NCBI RefSeq assembly: GCF_003315415.1
Contig: NZ_QNSB01000007.1
Span: 62,001 to 126,000, forward strand
From: Brevibacterium sanguinis
GTDB taxonomy: Bacteria > Actinomycetota > Actinomycetes > Actinomycetales > Brevibacteriaceae
Direction of reading: 5' to 3'
DNA: 64,000 nucleotides
Shown: positions 54,266 to 63,014 of the stretch, one piece after another
Layout: every line of letters starts with the position of its first letter
Position numbering within the stretch: position 1 is the first letter of the stretch
The notes under the pieces: model-generated
Database searches by the model: none
The model's input: only the letters and a program-made list of their open reading frames with translations
Told to the model about the DNA's origin: nothing
Translations under genes and position numbers: made by a program

Positions 54266-55150
54266 ATGGCAGTGTCTCCCGACGATCGCTTCGCCGGACT
54301 CATCAGTGCAAGCGCCGAGCGCGGCGGATGGGTCCCGGGAGACGTCGTCACCGCCGATGACCATGGCGAGGAGGAGCCCGTTCCGGCGCGACGGACCCGA
54401 CTGCCCGTGCTCGTCGCCCTCGCCGTCCTCACCGCGGCGGTCCTCGTCGCCGCATTCCTGGTGCTGCGCCCCGTCGACCGGCAATCGTCGGTCGGGCAGC
54501 CCGCAGGGGCTCCTGTCTCCGAGGGAGCGGGCGCCGTCCCCAGCGGCGGCGCGGCGGCGGGGCAGGGGACCGGCCAGGCGGAGGGTCACGGGGCGGACCA
54601 GGCCGCCGCGGGGAAGCCGTCGGGCACGGTCACCGTCCACGTCACCGGGCAGGTGCGCGATCCGGGAGTGGTGACGCTCGACGCGGGTTCGCGGATCCAC
54701 GACGCGGTGGAGGCAGCCGGGGGTCTGGGCAGCGCGGCGGATGCCGAGGCGGTCAACCTCGCGCGAGTCCTCGTCGACGGCGAGCAGATCCACATCCCGA
54801 AGCCGGGGGAGCGGGTGTCCGACCGGGGAGGCGATGCCGCGGCCGGGCAGGGCACCGGTGCGGACGGCGGTCAGGGCGCGGGAGGCCAGGACGCCTCAGG
54901 TGCGGGATCCTCCGGTCCCGGACCGGGGCCGACGGGCGCGGACCCGGAAGGCGCCGCGGCGAAGATCGATCTCAACTCCGCCGATGCCACGGCCCTGCAG
55001 ACCCTGCCCGGGGTCGGGCCCGTGACGGCCGAGGCGATCATCGCGCACCGGCAGACCCAGCCCTTCACGAGCGTCGAGGACCTGCTCCTCGTCCACGGCA
55101 TCGGCCCCAAGACGTACGAGAGGCTCAAGGACCTTGTCACCGTCGGCTGA
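54266..55150 (+). CDS. comEA: ComEA-type DNA-binding protein
   Basis: A 294-residue competence-type protein. A cytoplasmic N-terminus is followed by one membrane helix (about 47-67), a Gly/Ala-rich stalk, an SLBB domain (VTVHVTGQVRDPGVVTLDAGSRIHDAVEAAGG, about 118-180), a second low-complexity spacer and a C-terminal helix-hairpin-helix pair (KIDLNSADATALQTLPGVGPVTAEAI). It would bind incoming double-stranded DNA at the outer face of the membrane. comEC follows directly with a 17-base overlap. Confidence 0.92.
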   Translation: MAVSPDDRFAGLISASAERGGWVPGDVVTADDHGEEEPVPARRTRLPVLVALAVLTAAVLVAAFLVLRPVDRQSSVGQPAGAPVSEGAGAVPSGGAAAGQGTGQAEGHGADQAAAGKPSGTVTVHVTGQVRDPGVVTLDAGSRIHDAVEAAGGLGSAADAEAVNLARVLVDGEQIHIPKPGERVSDRGGDAAAGQGTGADGGQGAGGQDASGAGSSGPGPGPTGADPEGAAAKIDLNSADATALQTLPGVGPVTAEAIIAHRQTQPFTSVEDLLLVHGIGPKTYERLKDLVTVG

Positions 55151-57593
55151 GCGAGCCGGGGGCCGGCAGAACCGGGCGCCGGCCGGCTGGATGCGGTCGG
55201 CGGGGACGCCGAGGACGGGCAACGCGCCCGGGCTGGGGATGTCGCTCGTGGCGAGGTCGACGGCAGCAGCCCGGCTGGGGAGGGCGACCGCGCTCTGGCC
55301 GGGCTCGACCCGACTCCTCCTGTGCGCGGTCGGGCTGTGGGCACTGGCCCTGGCCTCTCCGGGGCCCTGGGCGCTCCTGCTCACGCCCGCGGTGGCCATG
55401 GCCGGGTTCGCATGCCTCGGCGCGCGCCACCACCTCGGCGTCGGACTCATCCTCTTCGCCTGCCTGGCCACCGTCCAGCTGTTCGCCGCCGCCGGCGGAC
55501 CAGGACCCGTCGGCGGTCCGGGCACTGCGGCACAGCGGTCCTCGGTCGCGGGTCTCGTCGTCGGCCGCGGCGAGCCGGGGACATCCGGGTGGTCACGGCT
55601 GACGGTCGCCTCGACGACCGGCCTCGTCGAGGTCCTTTCCCCGAGCGTCCCCGCCGTGGGCTCACGGGTGGAGATGACGACGGAGAGCCTCGGCGACATC
55701 CGGATCACCAGGACGGAGCCCGCGGTGCTCGAGGAGCCGGGCCCGCTGTGGCAGTGGCGGAACGAGGTGCGGGCGCAGCTGCGGGAGGACTCCCTGTCCA
55801 CCGGGCATCGAGGCGGGCGCCTCCTGCCGGGACTCGTCGTCGGCGACACCGCGCCGCAGGATGCGCGGATGCGCGATGACATGCGCATCGTCTCGCTCAG
55901 CCACGTCTCCGCGGTCTCGGGGACCAACGTCACGATCGTCGTCGTCGGCGCCGGTCTGTTCGCCGGACTGTGCCGGGCCGGACCCCGCACCCGCGTCGGC
56001 GTCGGCATGCTCACCTGCGCCTTCTACCTCATCATCGTCGGGTTCGAGCCGAGTGCCATCCGGGCGGCGGCGATGGCGATCGCCGTGGCCCTCGTCTTCC
56101 TCCGCGGCGGCGGGATCTCGCCCGTGGCCGTCATCTCCGCGAGCGTGTGCACCCTGCTCAGCCTCGTGCCGCTGCTCGCCTCCACCGTCGGCTTCGTCCT
56201 CTCCGTGGCCTCGACCGCGGCGATCATGTTCGTCGTGCCGCCCCTGGTCCGGGTGCTCACCGTCCGCCTGCGACGGGTCCCCGCGCTGATCGTCTCCGCG
56301 CTCGCCGTGCCCCTCATCGCGCAGCTCGCCTGCACCCCGGTGCTCGTCGCCATCGACCCGAAGGTCGGCCTGTGGTCGGTGCCCGCCAACGCATTGGCCG
56401 GACCGGCCGTCCTGCCCGCCACGGTCCTCGGCTTCCTCGCCCTGGTCTGCGGAGGGCTCGGTCTCCTCGGCGTCCCCGTCATCGCCGTCTGTGCGACCGT
56501 GTTCGCCTGGGCGGGCTCGGCGTGCGCCTGGTGGATCGTCGCGGTCGCGCAGCTCTTCGCCGGTCTGCCCGGTGCCGCACTCGACTGGCCGGCACCTCCC
56601 TGGGGAACCGTCATCGCGCTCGTGCTCCTCGTCATCGCGGGGGCGGGGGCATGGCTGGTCCTGCGCTGGCGGCTGTGGGGGATCCCGGTGCTCGTCGTGG
56701 CGGTGGCGCTGACCGCGCTCGTCGTCGTCGCCCAGCGCGGCCGTCTGCCGGCCGCGGACTGGGTCGTGCTCGTCTGCGACGTCGGCCAGGGGTCGGCGAC
56801 GGTCGTCAACCTCGGCGCCGGCACCGGACTCGTCGTCGACACCGGCGAGGAGCCGAAGCCGGTCGACGAATGCCTCGACACCGCTGGAGTCGAGGACGTC
56901 GAGCTCGTCATCTCCCACTTCGACGCCGATCACAGCGCAGGGTGGGAGGGGACGACGTGGTCGCGGTCGATCGAGCGGCTGTGGCTGTCACCGAACGCGG
57001 CGAGCGGTGAGGCGCCCCAGCGGATCGCCGAGGGCACCGGCGCCGAAGTGGTCACGGTGCAGCGGGGTCGGCGGATGCGCCTCGGCGCCGCCGACATCGA
57101 GATCCTCTGGCCTCCTGCGCCGGCCGTCCAGGGACCGACCCAAGAGGGGTCGGTCCAGCCGGGTCCGGCGGAGCAGGGGTCGGCCCTCTCCGCACCGACC
57201 CAGTCCCCGGGGCAGCGGAATCCATTGCGCCCGGCGGAGGACTCCGCGGCCCGCAACGAGGAGTCGCTCGTGCTGCGGATCGAGATCGGCGGACTCAGCC
57301 TGCTCGCCCCCGGGGACATCGGGGAGGATGAGCAGTTCGTCCTCGCCCAGAGCCTGCAGCCGGTCGATGTGCTGCTCGCCCCGCACCACGGCTCTTCCGA
57401 CCTGTCGGAGGACTTCTACACCGCGGCCGGCGCCCGCCTCGGCGCGGTGTCCGTCGGGGACAACAGCTACGGCCATCCCACTCGGCGTTCGCTCAGCGCC
57501 TTCGGTCCCGTTCCGGTGGCGCGCACGGACCGCTGCGGAACCATCGCGATCTATCCCGACGCCCGCTTCTCCACGGAGCGGACGTGCCGTTGA
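55134..57593 (+). CDS. comEC: ComEC/Rec2-type DNA translocation channel
   Basis: An 819-residue membrane protein. The N-terminal helices and DUF4131-like region come first, then the Competence domain (LLPGLVVGDTAPQD, SHVSAVSGTNVTIVVVGAGLFAGLC and about eight helices). The C-terminal metallo-beta-lactamase-like domain (about 540-819) carries ISHFDADHSAGWEG, LLAPGDIGEDEQ and LLAPHHGSSDLSEDF, so the nuclease-type metal site looks intact. It should carry single-stranded DNA inward. The start is unsure: TTG 55134 overlaps comEA, and ATG 55191 or 55239 are alternatives. Confidence 0.9.
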   Translation: MSPSAERAGGRQNRAPAGWMRSAGTPRTGNAPGLGMSLVARSTAAARLGRATALWPGSTRLLLCAVGLWALALASPGPWALLLTPAVAMAGFACLGARHHLGVGLILFACLATVQLFAAAGGPGPVGGPGTAAQRSSVAGLVVGRGEPGTSGWSRLTVASTTGLVEVLSPSVPAVGSRVEMTTESLGDIRITRTEPAVLEEPGPLWQWRNEVRAQLREDSLSTGHRGGRLLPGLVVGDTAPQDARMRDDMRIVSLSHVSAVSGTNVTIVVVGAGLFAGLCRAGPRTRVGVGMLTCAFYLIIVGFEPSAIRAAAMAIAVALVFLRGGGISPVAVISASVCTLLSLVPLLASTVGFVLSVASTAAIMFVVPPLVRVLTVRLRRVPALIVSALAVPLIAQLACTPVLVAIDPKVGLWSVPANALAGPAVLPATVLGFLALVCGGLGLLGVPVIAVCATVFAWAGSACAWWIVAVAQLFAGLPGAALDWPAPPWGTVIALVLLVIAGAGAWLVLRWRLWGIPVLVVAVALTALVVVAQRGRLPAADWVVLVCDVGQGSATVVNLGAGTGLVVDTGEEPKPVDECLDTAGVEDVELVISHFDADHSAGWEGTTWSRSIERLWLSPNAASGEAPQRIAEGTGAEVVTVQRGRRMRLGAADIEILWPPAPAVQGPTQEGSVQPGPAEQGSALSAPTQSPGQRNPLRPAEDSAARNEESLVLRIEIGGLSLLAPGDIGEDEQFVLAQSLQPVDVLLAPHHGSSDLSEDFYTAAGARLGAVSVGDNSYGHPTRRSLSAFGPVPVARTDRCGTIAIYPDARFSTERTCR

Positions 57594-57624
57594 GCCGACG
57601 AGGGCCCGTGTCGGGACCGGACGC

Positions 57625-57630
57625 TAGGCT
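57625..57630 (+). promoter_or_regulatory. -10 box of holA
   Basis: TAGGCT ends six bases before the ATG at 57637. GGAG lies between, so leaderless or very short-leader transcription is possible. Confidence 0.4.
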
Positions 57631-57636
57631 GGAGCC

Positions 57637-58620
57637 ATGGCAGTGAAGAAGACCCTGGTCCCCTGGAGTTCCGCGAAGCCGGCACCCGTCGTCATGATCT
57701 CGGGCAGCGAGCAGGTGCTCGTCCGCATGGCGAAGGACAGGATCGTCGCGGCCGCGCGGAAGAAGGATCCGGAGGAGATCGACCTCGACGCCTCCTCCTG
57801 CCAGGGCGGAGAGCTCGCGATGGCCGCCTCGCCCTCCCTGTTCTCCACCGCGAAGCTCATCACCGTCGACGCCGTCGAGAAGTGCTCGGAGGCGTTCCTC
57901 GACGACGCGCTCGGCTACCTCGACGATCCCCACGAGGACACCGTCCTCCTGCTGCTCCACGGGGGCGGCAACCGCGGGGCCAAGCTCGTCAAGAAGCTCG
58001 ACGCCGCCGGATATCCCCGGATCGACGCGGCGCCGCTGAAGAACGAGAGCGATCGCGCGAAGTTCGCCCAGGGTCGGTTCAAGGCCGCGAAGCGGCAGAT
58101 CGACGAGGGCGGGATGGCCGCGCTCATGGCGGCGCTGGGGTCCGATCTCGCCGAGCTCAACGCCGGGATCGATCAGCTCGTCGAGGACACGACGGGCACG
58201 ATCACCGCGGAGATCGTCGACAAGTACTACGGCGGACGGGTCGAGGCGACCGGGTTCAAGGTCGCCGATGCCGCGGTCAGCGGTGACGCCGGGAGCGCGC
58301 TGAGCCTGCTCCGTCACGCCCTGTCGACCGGTTCGGACCCGGTGCCGCTCGTGGCGGCCGTCGCGATGAAGCTGCGTTCGATGGCCAAGGTCCAGGGGTT
58401 CTCCGGATCGAGCGGAGAGCTCGCCGCCGAGCTGAAGATGGCTCCCTGGCAGGTCGACCGCGCCAGGCGTGAGGTGCGTCGGTGGAACGAGGTGGCGCTG
58501 GGTCAGTCCCTCATCGCCGCCGCCGAGGCGGATGAGGCAGTCAAGGGCGGGGGCCGCGATCCCGTCTACGCCGTGGAGTCGTTCGTCGCCGAGGTGTGCC
58601 GGCTCGCCGCCCGCAGGTGA
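57637..58620 (+). CDS. holA: DNA polymerase III subunit delta
   Basis: A 327-residue clamp-loader subunit. The N-terminal AAA-like domain lacks a real Walker A (PVVMISGSEQVLVRMAKDRI), as is normal for delta. The sequence continues with SLFSTAKLITVDAVEKCSEAF and the C-terminal collar domain with MAPWQVDRARREVRRWNEVALGQ. Its place between comEC and rpsT is the standard order in actinobacteria and many other bacteria, which supports the call. Confidence 0.92.
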   Translation: MAVKKTLVPWSSAKPAPVVMISGSEQVLVRMAKDRIVAAARKKDPEEIDLDASSCQGGELAMAASPSLFSTAKLITVDAVEKCSEAFLDDALGYLDDPHEDTVLLLLHGGGNRGAKLVKKLDAAGYPRIDAAPLKNESDRAKFAQGRFKAAKRQIDEGGMAALMAALGSDLAELNAGIDQLVEDTTGTITAEIVDKYYGGRVEATGFKVADAAVSGDAGSALSLLRHALSTGSDPVPLVAAVAMKLRSMAKVQGFSGSSGELAAELKMAPWQVDRARREVRRWNEVALGQSLIAAAEADEAVKGGGRDPVYAVESFVAEVCRLAARR

Positions 58621-58736
58621 CGCCCACGCCGCCCGCAGGTGACGCCGGCGCGGGCCGGCAGCGTGCGGGTCGGCCCACTGGTCGGTGCAGCCGCCGGCAG
58701 TCGAGAACCGCCCGCAGGTCGGCCGCCCGTGAATGA

Positions 58737-58774
58737 CCGAGGGGCCCGATCCACGGATGGATCGGGCCCCTCGG
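58737..58774. terminator. Perfect 17-bp hairpin terminator
   Basis: CCGAGGGGCCCGATCCA (58737-58753), loop CGGA, exact complement 58758-58774. It lies between convergent holA and rpsT and can serve both. Confidence 0.8.
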
Positions 58775-58789
58775 CGACTGTCGCAGTGA

Positions 58790-59050
58790 TCAGAGAGCGT
58801 TGATCTGCTTGGCCAGCTTCGACTTCCGGTTCGCAGCGTTGTTCTTGTGCAGAACACCCTTCGACACGGCCTTGTCGAGCTTGCGGGCGGCGACAGCATA
58901 GGCCTGCTGTGCTTCGTCCTTGTTCCCGGCGGCAATGCTCTCGCGGACGGCGCGGACGAGTCCGCGAACCTCGGTCCGGACCGCCTTGTTGCGCAGGCGA
59001 GCCTTCTCGTTGGTCTTGATCCGCTTGATCTGTGACTTGATATTAGCCAA
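58790..59050 (-). CDS. rpsT: 30S ribosomal protein S20
   Basis: An 86-residue basic, helical 16S-rRNA-binding protein. [21 protein letters not shown] is the canonical S20 N-terminus, and it ends in [13 protein letters not shown]. The TTG at 59050 is chosen because it gives exactly this canonical start and length; a GTG at 59059 would add three residues. AACAC-gaaaga-GTGTT just upstream (59057-59072) forms a small hairpin around the ribosome-site region, which could take part in S20 autoregulation. Confidence 0.95.
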   Translation of the reverse strand: MANIKSQIKRIKTNEKARLRNKAVRTEVRGLVRAVRESIAAGNKDEAQQAYAVAARKLDKAVSKGVLHKNNAANRKSKLAKQINAL

Positions 59051-59240
59051 TTTCAACACTCTTTCGTGTTAGTGGTACATGGTCGTGAGGGCGCATCGGA
59101 CACGATGTGCTCGTCTCCGCGGGGAAACACATCGACGAATCGGTTCCGACGGCATCTTCACCCGACCTCGGCGAGACACACGCCTTGATGAAGACACAGC
59201 TGTTGATCTTACCAGCAGACGGGCACCACGCCGAAATCGC

Positions 59241-60200
59241 TCATGCCGCCCAGGTCTTCCGATACTGGCTGGGGGACACATGGAGATGCTGGACGAAGGC
59301 ACCGCGCAGTCCGGCGGACGTGCCGAAGCCGCTCAGCGAGGCGATCCTCTCGATCGAATGGTCGGTGACCTCGAGCAGCTCCTGCGCCCGCCGCAGTCGC
59401 TCCTTCAGCAGCCATTCGCCGGGAGTGCAGCCGAGCAGATCGAGGAACCGCCGGGACAGCTGGCGTTCGCTGAGGTGGGCGTGTCGTGCCAGGTCCCTCA
59501 CCCTGATCGGCTCGCCGAGGTGCCGCCTGGCCCACTGCAGCGTGGATGCCAGCGGGGAATCCGAACCCTCGACGACGGGCGAGAGGATGAATTGGGCCTG
59601 GTCGGCGCTCCTGTGCGGGGGAGTGACGAGCCGTCGCGCGAGGGCGTTCGCCGCGGCAGTTCCGTGATCCTGTCGCACCAGCTCCAGACACAGGTCGATG
59701 CCCGCCGCAGTCCCGGCCGACGTGAAGACGCGACCGTCCTGGGTGTAGATGACGGTCGGATCGACTTGGACGGCCGGGTAGCGGCGGGCGAGGAGTTCGG
59801 CATGCATCCAATGCGTCGTCGCCTTCCTGCCGTCGAGGATCCCGGCTGCGGCGAGGACGAAGGCGCCGGAGCAGATCGACGCGATCCGGGCACCCCGGTG
59901 ATGAGCGGCCGCCACCGCCTCGACGAGGTCGTGCGGCGCGGCCGCATGCACGTTCGCGCAGGCCGGCACGATGACGGTGTCGGCCTCGGCCAGGGCGTCC
60001 AGGCCGAGCGCGTCGATCGCCGCGAACCCGCCGGAGACGACGGCTCCCGGCTCGGTGGCGCAGACGTCTAAGCGATACCAGGGATCGGCGATCTCCGCCC
60101 TCTCGATGCCGAACACCTCACAGGGGACGGCGAGCTCGAAGATGGGTGCGCCCGGCATGAGGGCGAGCACCACCCGATGAATGTCGGAATTCTTGAGCAT
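59241..60200 (-). CDS. GlxA-family AraC-type transcriptional regulator
   Basis: A 319-residue regulator. The N-terminal DJ-1/PfpI-like domain (about 8-180) has ALMPGAPIFELAVPCEVFG and the nucleophile-like cysteine in IASICSGAFVLAAAGILDGRKATTHW; in regulators of this type it senses a ligand rather than acting as an amidase. The C-terminal AraC domain has two helix-turn-helices (IRVRDLARHAHLSERQLSRRF and SIERIASLSGFGTSAGLRGAF). The divergent APC permease is a likely target. Confidence 0.88.
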   Translation of the reverse strand: MLKNSDIHRVVLALMPGAPIFELAVPCEVFGIERAEIADPWYRLDVCATEPGAVVSGGFAAIDALGLDALAEADTVIVPACANVHAAAPHDLVEAVAAAHHRGARIASICSGAFVLAAAGILDGRKATTHWMHAELLARRYPAVQVDPTVIYTQDGRVFTSAGTAAGIDLCLELVRQDHGTAAANALARRLVTPPHRSADQAQFILSPVVEGSDSPLASTLQWARRHLGEPIRVRDLARHAHLSERQLSRRFLDLLGCTPGEWLLKERLRRAQELLEVTDHSIERIASLSGFGTSAGLRGAFVQHLHVSPSQYRKTWAA

Positions 60201-60252
60201 GGTGTCCGTTATGACACTGGCCGACAGAGGTGGCCGAGGCTGGAATGGACGT

Positions 60253-61576
60253 ATGACCGCAGAACCCGCTTCGTCCTCCGGCACGCACCCGACGCCCCCA
60301 CCCGAACCCCTGCACCGAGGACAGACCATTCCGCTCCGCCTGCGCGGATCGGTCTTCTCCAGGGAACAGCCCTCTACACCTGCGCCATTCTGGGCGCAGG
60401 CGTGCTCGTCCTGCCCGGTCAGGTCGCCTCCCAGGCGGGACCGGCGTCGCTCGTGGCCTGGACGCTCAGCGCCGTGCTCGGGATTCCGCTGGCGTTCACC
60501 TTCGCCGCTCTGGCCGCGCGAATGCCCGATGCCGGCGGAGTGGCGACCTATGCGGCCCGGGCGTTCGGCCCGACGGCCGGCGCCATCGCCGGCTGGTGGT
60601 ACTTCATCGCCGTGGCCGTCGGACAGACCGTCGTGCCGCTCACCGCCGGGCACTACCTGTGTGCGGCCCTGGACCTGAGCGGACACTGGGCCCCGGTGTT
60701 CGGGATCCTCATCCTCGGTGTCACCGTGTGGGCCAACCTGGCCGGCGTCGCCGTCGGGGCGAGACTGCAGATCGGCCTGGCGCTGGGAGTCGCGGGGATA
60801 CTCCTCACGGTGATCGTCGTCGCCGTGCCGCAGGTCTCCGGTGCCGCATTCACCCCCTTCGCCCCCACCGGGATCGCCGGAATCGGCCAGGCGGTCGTGG
60901 TGCTGTTCTTCGCCTTCGCCGGATGGGAGGCGGTCGCCCACCTGTCGGCGGAGTTCCGTGACGTGCGACGGACTCTGCCGCGCGCCACGCTGCTCACGGT
61001 GCTCATCGTCACGGTCCTCTACCTCGGCGTCGCGACTGCCGTGGTCGGAACCGGACCTACGGGGATCCCGGAACCGACCGGATCTCCCTGGGGCTCATCG
61101 TCGAAGGCGGATGGGGTGTGGCCGCCTCGGGGGCCGTCGCCGTCGCCGCCGTCGTCATCTGCCTGGGCACGACCCACGCCTTCCTCCACTCGATCTCCCG
61201 GCTCGGATCGGCGCTGGGCCGTGACGGCTGGGCGCCCCGGGCGCTGGCCCATGAGAACGCCGAGTCGGTTCCCGTGGTCTCGGTGCTCACCGTCGGGGGC
61301 ATCGGGACGCTGGGACACCTGGGATCGCTCGTCTTCGGATGGCAGACCGAGCACCTCGTCGTGATCCCGGCGGTGCTCGTGATGACCACCTACCTCATCG
61401 GCACCGCCGCCGCCGTGCGCCTGTTCTCCGGCCGCGCTCGCCTCGTCGCCGGGATCGCCCTGGGGTTCCTCGTCGTCACCGTGCCGTTCGCCGGCTGGCA
61501 CATCCTCATCCCGATCGGCCTCGCGATCGTCGTCGCCCTGGCCGCGTTCAGCGCCCGCCGAGGCTCTTCGCGATGA
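60253..61576 (+). pseudogene. APC-family amino acid permease, two apparent frameshifts
   Basis: The reading frame changes twice. From ATG 60253 it starts MTAEPASSSGTHPTPPPE in one frame. The permease proper (IGLLQGTALYTCAILGAGVLVLPGQ) is in the next frame from about 60340 to 61080. The rest (LGLIVEGGWGVAASGAV through TTHAFLHSISRLGSALGRDGWAPR to the stop at 61576) is in a third frame. Both changes look like loss of one base. Joined, the product would have about 12 helices and about 440 residues, normal for this family. An uninterrupted alternative from ATG 60177 rescues only the first shift. It is therefore a decaying gene or a pair of sequence errors. Confidence 0.7.
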
Positions 61577-62156
61577 GGTCGAACACCTCGCGGTCCATGA
61601 TCGCGCCCTCCCTGCGGATCTCATTCGGGTCCAGCCGGATCACGCGGTCGAGACGCACCTCGGAGGGTCGGCCCTGGCTGTCCCAGGCTCCGCTGCCGAC
61701 GTTCATCCACCGCGAACGGCCCTCGGAATGGATCTCCCCGAGGCCGCCGGGCACGTGGTCCCTGCTCGTGAGCATGAGCGCGAGAACCCACCGACCGTCC
61801 CTGCCGACGATCAGAGCGGGGCGATCCTTGCCCCGGCTGTGGTCCTCCTCGTAGGGGACCCACCCCCAGACGACCTCGCCCGGGTCGGCGTCCCCGTCGA
61901 GCCGGGGAGAGTAGGTGGCGCGGACCTCTCCAGGGAAGTCACCGGGATAGCCGGCCGAGGCCGATCGTCCGCGCCCGTCGCCCGCCCGGTCGGCAGGCGA
62001 GGGGCGGCCGGGGGACGTCGGTCGCGGTGGGCGCCGGTCGTCGCGCGGTCCCGGTCCTCGTCCCTGCTTGTCCTTCGACTGCGATTCCCTGAGGAACTTC
62101 AGTCCTTCATCGATGCCGATCCTGACGGCACGGTTGACCACTGATCTCCAGCTCAT
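61548..62156 (-). CDS. PemK/MazF-like domain protein with long N-terminal region
   Basis: A 202-residue protein. Residues 1-30 are a basic helix (MSWRSVVNRAVRIGIDEGLKFL). Residues 30-75 are a Pro/Arg/Gly-rich linker. The last 125 residues look like the PemK/MazF endoribonuclease fold, with PGEVVWGWVPYEED, GKDRPALIVGRDG and DRVIRLDPNEIR. No antitoxin gene is adjacent, so it may be a solitary derivative rather than a working toxin-antitoxin module. The 3' end overlaps the permease by 29 bases. A TAGGCT ending eight bases before the ATG (62165-62170) may be its -10 box. Confidence 0.7.
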   Translation of the reverse strand: MSWRSVVNRAVRIGIDEGLKFLRESQSKDKQGRGPGPRDDRRPPRPTSPGRPSPADRAGDGRGRSASAGYPGDFPGEVRATYSPRLDGDADPGEVVWGWVPYEEDHSRGKDRPALIVGRDGRWVLALMLTSRDHVPGGLGEIHSEGRSRWMNVGSGAWDSQGRPSEVRLDRVIRLDPNEIRREGAIMDREVFDLIAKSLGGR

Positions 62157-62167
62157 GGGCGCCAAGC

Positions 62168-62935
62168 CTAATCGACGTAGTCGAGAACCGCCTCGACCGG
62201 GAAATGGTCGGAGGGGAAGTCGCCGTCGTCCGAGTGCGTGTTGATCCGAGTGGAGCGCGCCCGGAGTCCCGGGCCAGTGAGGATCCAGTCGATGCGGGGG
62301 GCGCCGGCCCGCGGACCGCGGTAACGGTGGAAGGTTCCGATGTCCTCACCCGGGGCGTCGACGGCCGAATCCCGCAGCCCGAGCTCCGTGCAGAAGAGGT
62401 CGTACACGGGGGAGCCCGTGGCGACGTTGAAGTCGCCCGTGACGACGAGACGGTCGCTCGCCTCGGCGATCTTCGCGGCCATGATCTTCCCGGACTCCAG
62501 CCGGGCGTGCTCGGACTTGTGGTCGAGGTGGGTGTTGAGCAGTCGCACCCCATGACCGGTGATGAGGTCGGTGAAGTCGACCGTGGTCAGGGTGCGGGCG
62601 TGGGAGACGCCCCACGACTCCGAGGCGACCGTCTCGGGGGACTCCGAGAGCCAGGAGATGTCGACGGCCTCGACCTCGAACCGGGAGGAGTCGGCGATCA
62701 CGGCGGTGAACTCACCGGCATTGCCGCCCGCATGACCCTCCCCGAGCCAGATGTACTCAGCGGGGAGGAGCTCGATGAGCGACTCCAGCTGATCGAGCTC
62801 TCCCTCCTGGGTGCCGATGAGATGGGGGTGCGCGGCGGCGATGAGCTCGGCGGCGATCGGCAGCCGCGTGGCGACCGGATGACCATCGGCGGCGGGGTAC
62901 CTGAGGTTGAAGCTCATGACGGAGAATTCGCTCAT
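62168..62935 (-). CDS. Endonuclease/exonuclease/phosphatase family protein
   Basis: A 255-residue EEP-fold metal-dependent phosphodiesterase or phosphatase. The motifs are MSFNLRY at the start, GTQEGEL (metal Glu), [27 protein letters not shown] (catalytic Asp-Asn) and [12 protein letters not shown] (Asp-His). There is no signal peptide, so it is cytoplasmic. The substrate is unknown. The ATG at 62935 with AGGATGGGGA upstream is preferred over a start 13 codons earlier. Divergent from lepA. Confidence 0.88.
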   Translation of the reverse strand: MSEFSVMSFNLRYPAADGHPVATRLPIAAELIAAAHPHLIGTQEGELDQLESLIELLPAEYIWLGEGHAGGNAGEFTAVIADSSRFEVEAVDISWLSESPETVASESWGVSHARTLTTVDFTDLITGHGVRLLNTHLDHKSEHARLESGKIMAAKIAEASDRLVVTGDFNVATGSPVYDLFCTELGLRDSAVDAPGEDIGTFHRYRGPRAGAPRIDWILTGPGLRARSTRINTHSDDGDFPSDHFPVEAVLDYVD

Positions 62936-63014
62936 GTCCCCATCCTGCGGATTCCGGGCTGGTTGGCAACTCATGGAACAATGGAGGTTCTGGTCTCAAG
63001 TCGAAAGGGCGTCC

